This document shows positions 6,467-7,394 of a DNA stretch of 7,394 nucleotides, in pieces. The position numbers and the translations under genes are program-made. Location: positions 1 through 7,394 of the forward strand of contig BTQQ01000082.1 in assembly GCA_036985955.1 (NCBI GenBank), given 5' to 3'. The stretch comes from JAUZQZ01 sp036985955 (GTDB lineage: Bacteria; Pseudomonadota; Zetaproteobacteria; Mariprofundales; Mariprofundaceae). How positions within the stretch are numbered: the first letter of the stretch is position 1; each line of letters begins with the position of its first letter. Under the pieces are notes generated by a model that had not been told where the DNA came from, ran no database searches, and saw only the letters and a list, made by a program, of their open reading frames with translations.

Positions 6467-6727
6467 ATGGCTTTAATGATTACCGATGAATGCATCAATT
6501 GTGATGTTTGCGAACCTGAATGCCCGAATAATGCAATCTATGAAGGAGAGGATATCTATGAAATCAATCCGGATTTGTGTACCGAGTGCATTGGACATTT
6601 CGATGAACCCCAATGTCAGAAGGTATGCCCGGTGGACTGCATTCCGCATGATCCGGACAGGGAAGAATCAAAAGAAATATTGCTGCTTAAATACAAGCGC
6701 CTGACCGGTCAGGACGGAACACAATAG
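6467..6727 (+). CDS. yfhL: YfhL/Allochromatium-type 2[4Fe-4S] ferredoxin
   Basis: This is a small soluble electron carrier of 86 residues with two [4Fe-4S] clusters. The first binding loop is C9/C12/C15 with C19. The second is C38/C41 with C50 and C54, where an eight-residue insertion (IGHFDEPQ) separates the second and third Cys, the hallmark of the Allochromatium vinosum (Alvin) ferredoxin and E. coli YfhL. An extra C58 follows in CPVDC, as I recall it does in the A. vinosum protein. A charged helix-forming tail (about 64-82) also fits the family. Such ferredoxins have very negative redox potentials. A GGAG at 6454-6457 precedes the ATG. Because Rnf exchanges electrons with low-potential ferredoxin, this gene close to rnfBCDGE is a natural candidate partner, but that is inference from position. 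The stop codon shares one base with the GTG start of gmk. Confidence 0.95.
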   Translation: MALMITDECINCDVCEPECPNNAIYEGEDIYEINPDLCTECIGHFDEPQCQKVCPVDCIPHDPDREESKEILLLKYKRLTGQDGTQ

Positions 6728-7308
6728 TGAACGACAGGCGCGGGGCACTGTTTATCGTTTCCGGTCCTTCCGGAAGTGGCAAAACCAGCCTCTGCGCCGC
6801 CCTGCTGAAACAATGTCCGGAACTCAGATTAAGTATTTCGGCTACAACGCGCGATCCCAGGCCGGGTGAGGAACATGGAAAAAACTATTTCTTTCTCTCT
6901 CCGGAAGAATTTGAGTCTGAAAAACAGGCCGATGCTTTTCTTGAATGTGCCCTTGTGCATGGACACTGGTATGGAACGCGTGCTGCCGATGTGGAATCCC
7001 TGCGTGCCAATGGTTTTGATGTGTTGCTGGAGATTGATTGGCAAGGCGCAAAACAGGTGGCTGAAAAGTGCCCGGACGCCCACCGTATTTTCATCCTACC
7101 CCCTTCCATGGATACATTGCGGCAACGTTTGGTGGCTCGGGGGCAGGATGATGCCGGGGTTATTGAATTCCGGGTAAAGGCTGCCGTGGATGAAATCGCA
7201 CATGCAGGCGACGCCGGATTCCGTATTGTAAATAACCAGTTTGATGATGCCCTGCGGGAGTTACTTGCCATCTATCATGAGCACCGCAACCCTTCGCCCG
7301 TTTGTTGA
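6727..7308 (+). CDS. gmk: Guanylate kinase
   Basis: Guanylate kinase phosphorylates GMP to GDP with ATP in the cytoplasm, an essential step in guanine nucleotide supply. The 193-residue protein shows the P-loop GPSGSGKTS (13-21), the GMP-binding region SATTRDPRPGE (38-48, with S38, R42, R45) and Y54. E73, Y82, E102 and D104 in LEIDWQGA complete the GMP site by analogy with the yeast enzyme. The lid region LVARGQDD (135-142) is present. The start is a GTG at 6727 that overlaps the ferredoxin TAG by one base, with only a weak GGA-type Shine-Dalgarno. No ATG lies between it and the P-loop, so the GTG is the best choice. The protein ends at HEHRNPSPVC, roughly 14 residues before the end of E. coli Gmk (207), so it lacks part of the final basic helix. 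The catalytic core is intact and the enzyme should work. Confidence 0.95.
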   Translation: MNDRRGALFIVSGPSGSGKTSLCAALLKQCPELRLSISATTRDPRPGEEHGKNYFFLSPEEFESEKQADAFLECALVHGHWYGTRAADVESLRANGFDVLLEIDWQGAKQVAEKCPDAHRIFILPPSMDTLRQRLVARGQDDAGVIEFRVKAAVDEIAHAGDAGFRIVNNQFDDALRELLAIYHEHRNPSPVC

Positions 7309-7329
7309 CTCTGAACCAGACTTTTTAAC

Positions 7330-7394
7330 ATGGTAAATCCGGATGCAAAGCCACCGCTGCATATTGTCCTTTTTGAACCTGAGATACCGCCCAA
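7330..7394 (+). CDS. trmL: tRNA (cytidine/uridine(34)-2'-O)-methyltransferase, 5' end only
   Basis: The first 21 codons and two bases of the next are visible before the window ends. The segment LHIVLFEPEIPP matches the N-terminus of the SPOUT-class methyltransferase TrmL (E. coli begins MLNIVLYEPEIPPN), which uses S-adenosylmethionine to methylate the ribose of the wobble base of certain leucine tRNAs. About eight residues (VNPDAKPP) precede the usual start. The ATG lies 21 bp after the gmk stop and has no clear Shine-Dalgarno. An in-frame TGA at 7312-7314 rules out an earlier start. The rest of the gene, including the SAM-binding knot, lies beyond the window. The call rests on a short but distinctive match. 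Confidence 0.8.
   Translation, partial: MVNPDAKPPLHIVLFEPEIPP

Noticed and set aside
7310..7326. Possible terminator TCTG-AAC-CAGA followed by CTTTTT after gmk
   Set aside because: The stem has only 4 bp and the trmL start lies 4 bases beyond the T run, so a terminator is unlikely.

Overview
This window looks like a chromosomal stretch from a proteobacterium with moderate to slightly high GC (mid-50s % by eye). All genes lie on the + strand and are packed tightly, with 1-20 bp overlaps or gaps of no more than about 60 bp. Three features point to Proteobacteria in the gamma/zeta range: the gene order rnfB-C-D-G-E, an Allochromatium/YfhL-type dicluster ferredoxin, and a TrmL-type methyltransferase. 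A marine or iron-oxidising zetaproteobacterium would fit, but that is only a guess. There are no mobile elements, CRISPR arrays, tRNAs or rRNAs, and no intergenic stretch longer than 59 bp.

Positions 1-4484 hold five of the six subunits of an Rnf (Rsx) complex. These are rnfB (missing its first codons at the window edge), rnfC, rnfD, rnfG and rnfE, and rnfA presumably lies just upstream. Rnf is a membrane complex that couples electron transfer between ferredoxin and NAD to pumping of Na+ or H+. All cluster-binding cysteines are present (RnfB, RnfC, RnfE), as is the covalent-FMN motif of RnfG. RnfD carries Ser in place of the Thr that holds FMN in the characterised proteins. Every junction overlaps, which implies translational coupling.

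Positions 4485-6727 hold an accessory set. A perfect 9-bp inverted repeat and a very strong Shine-Dalgarno precede a small MIF/tautomerase-family protein. A sodium:alanine/glycine symporter (AGCS family) with an N-terminal signal-like segment follows, then an 8-cysteine 2[4Fe-4S] ferredoxin. The ferredoxin is a plausible soluble partner of Rnf, and the symporter could spend a Na+ gradient that Rnf makes. Both links are inferred from context only.

Positions 6727-7394 hold housekeeping genes: gmk (guanylate kinase, GTG start overlapping the ferredoxin stop by one base) and the first 21 codons of trmL (tRNA wobble 2'-O-methyltransferase), cut by the window end.

Most of the window is well-known biology. 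The points worth a second look are the Rnf-MIF-AGCS-ferredoxin arrangement, the RnfD serine, the inverted repeat at 4497-4517, and the short C-terminus of Gmk.
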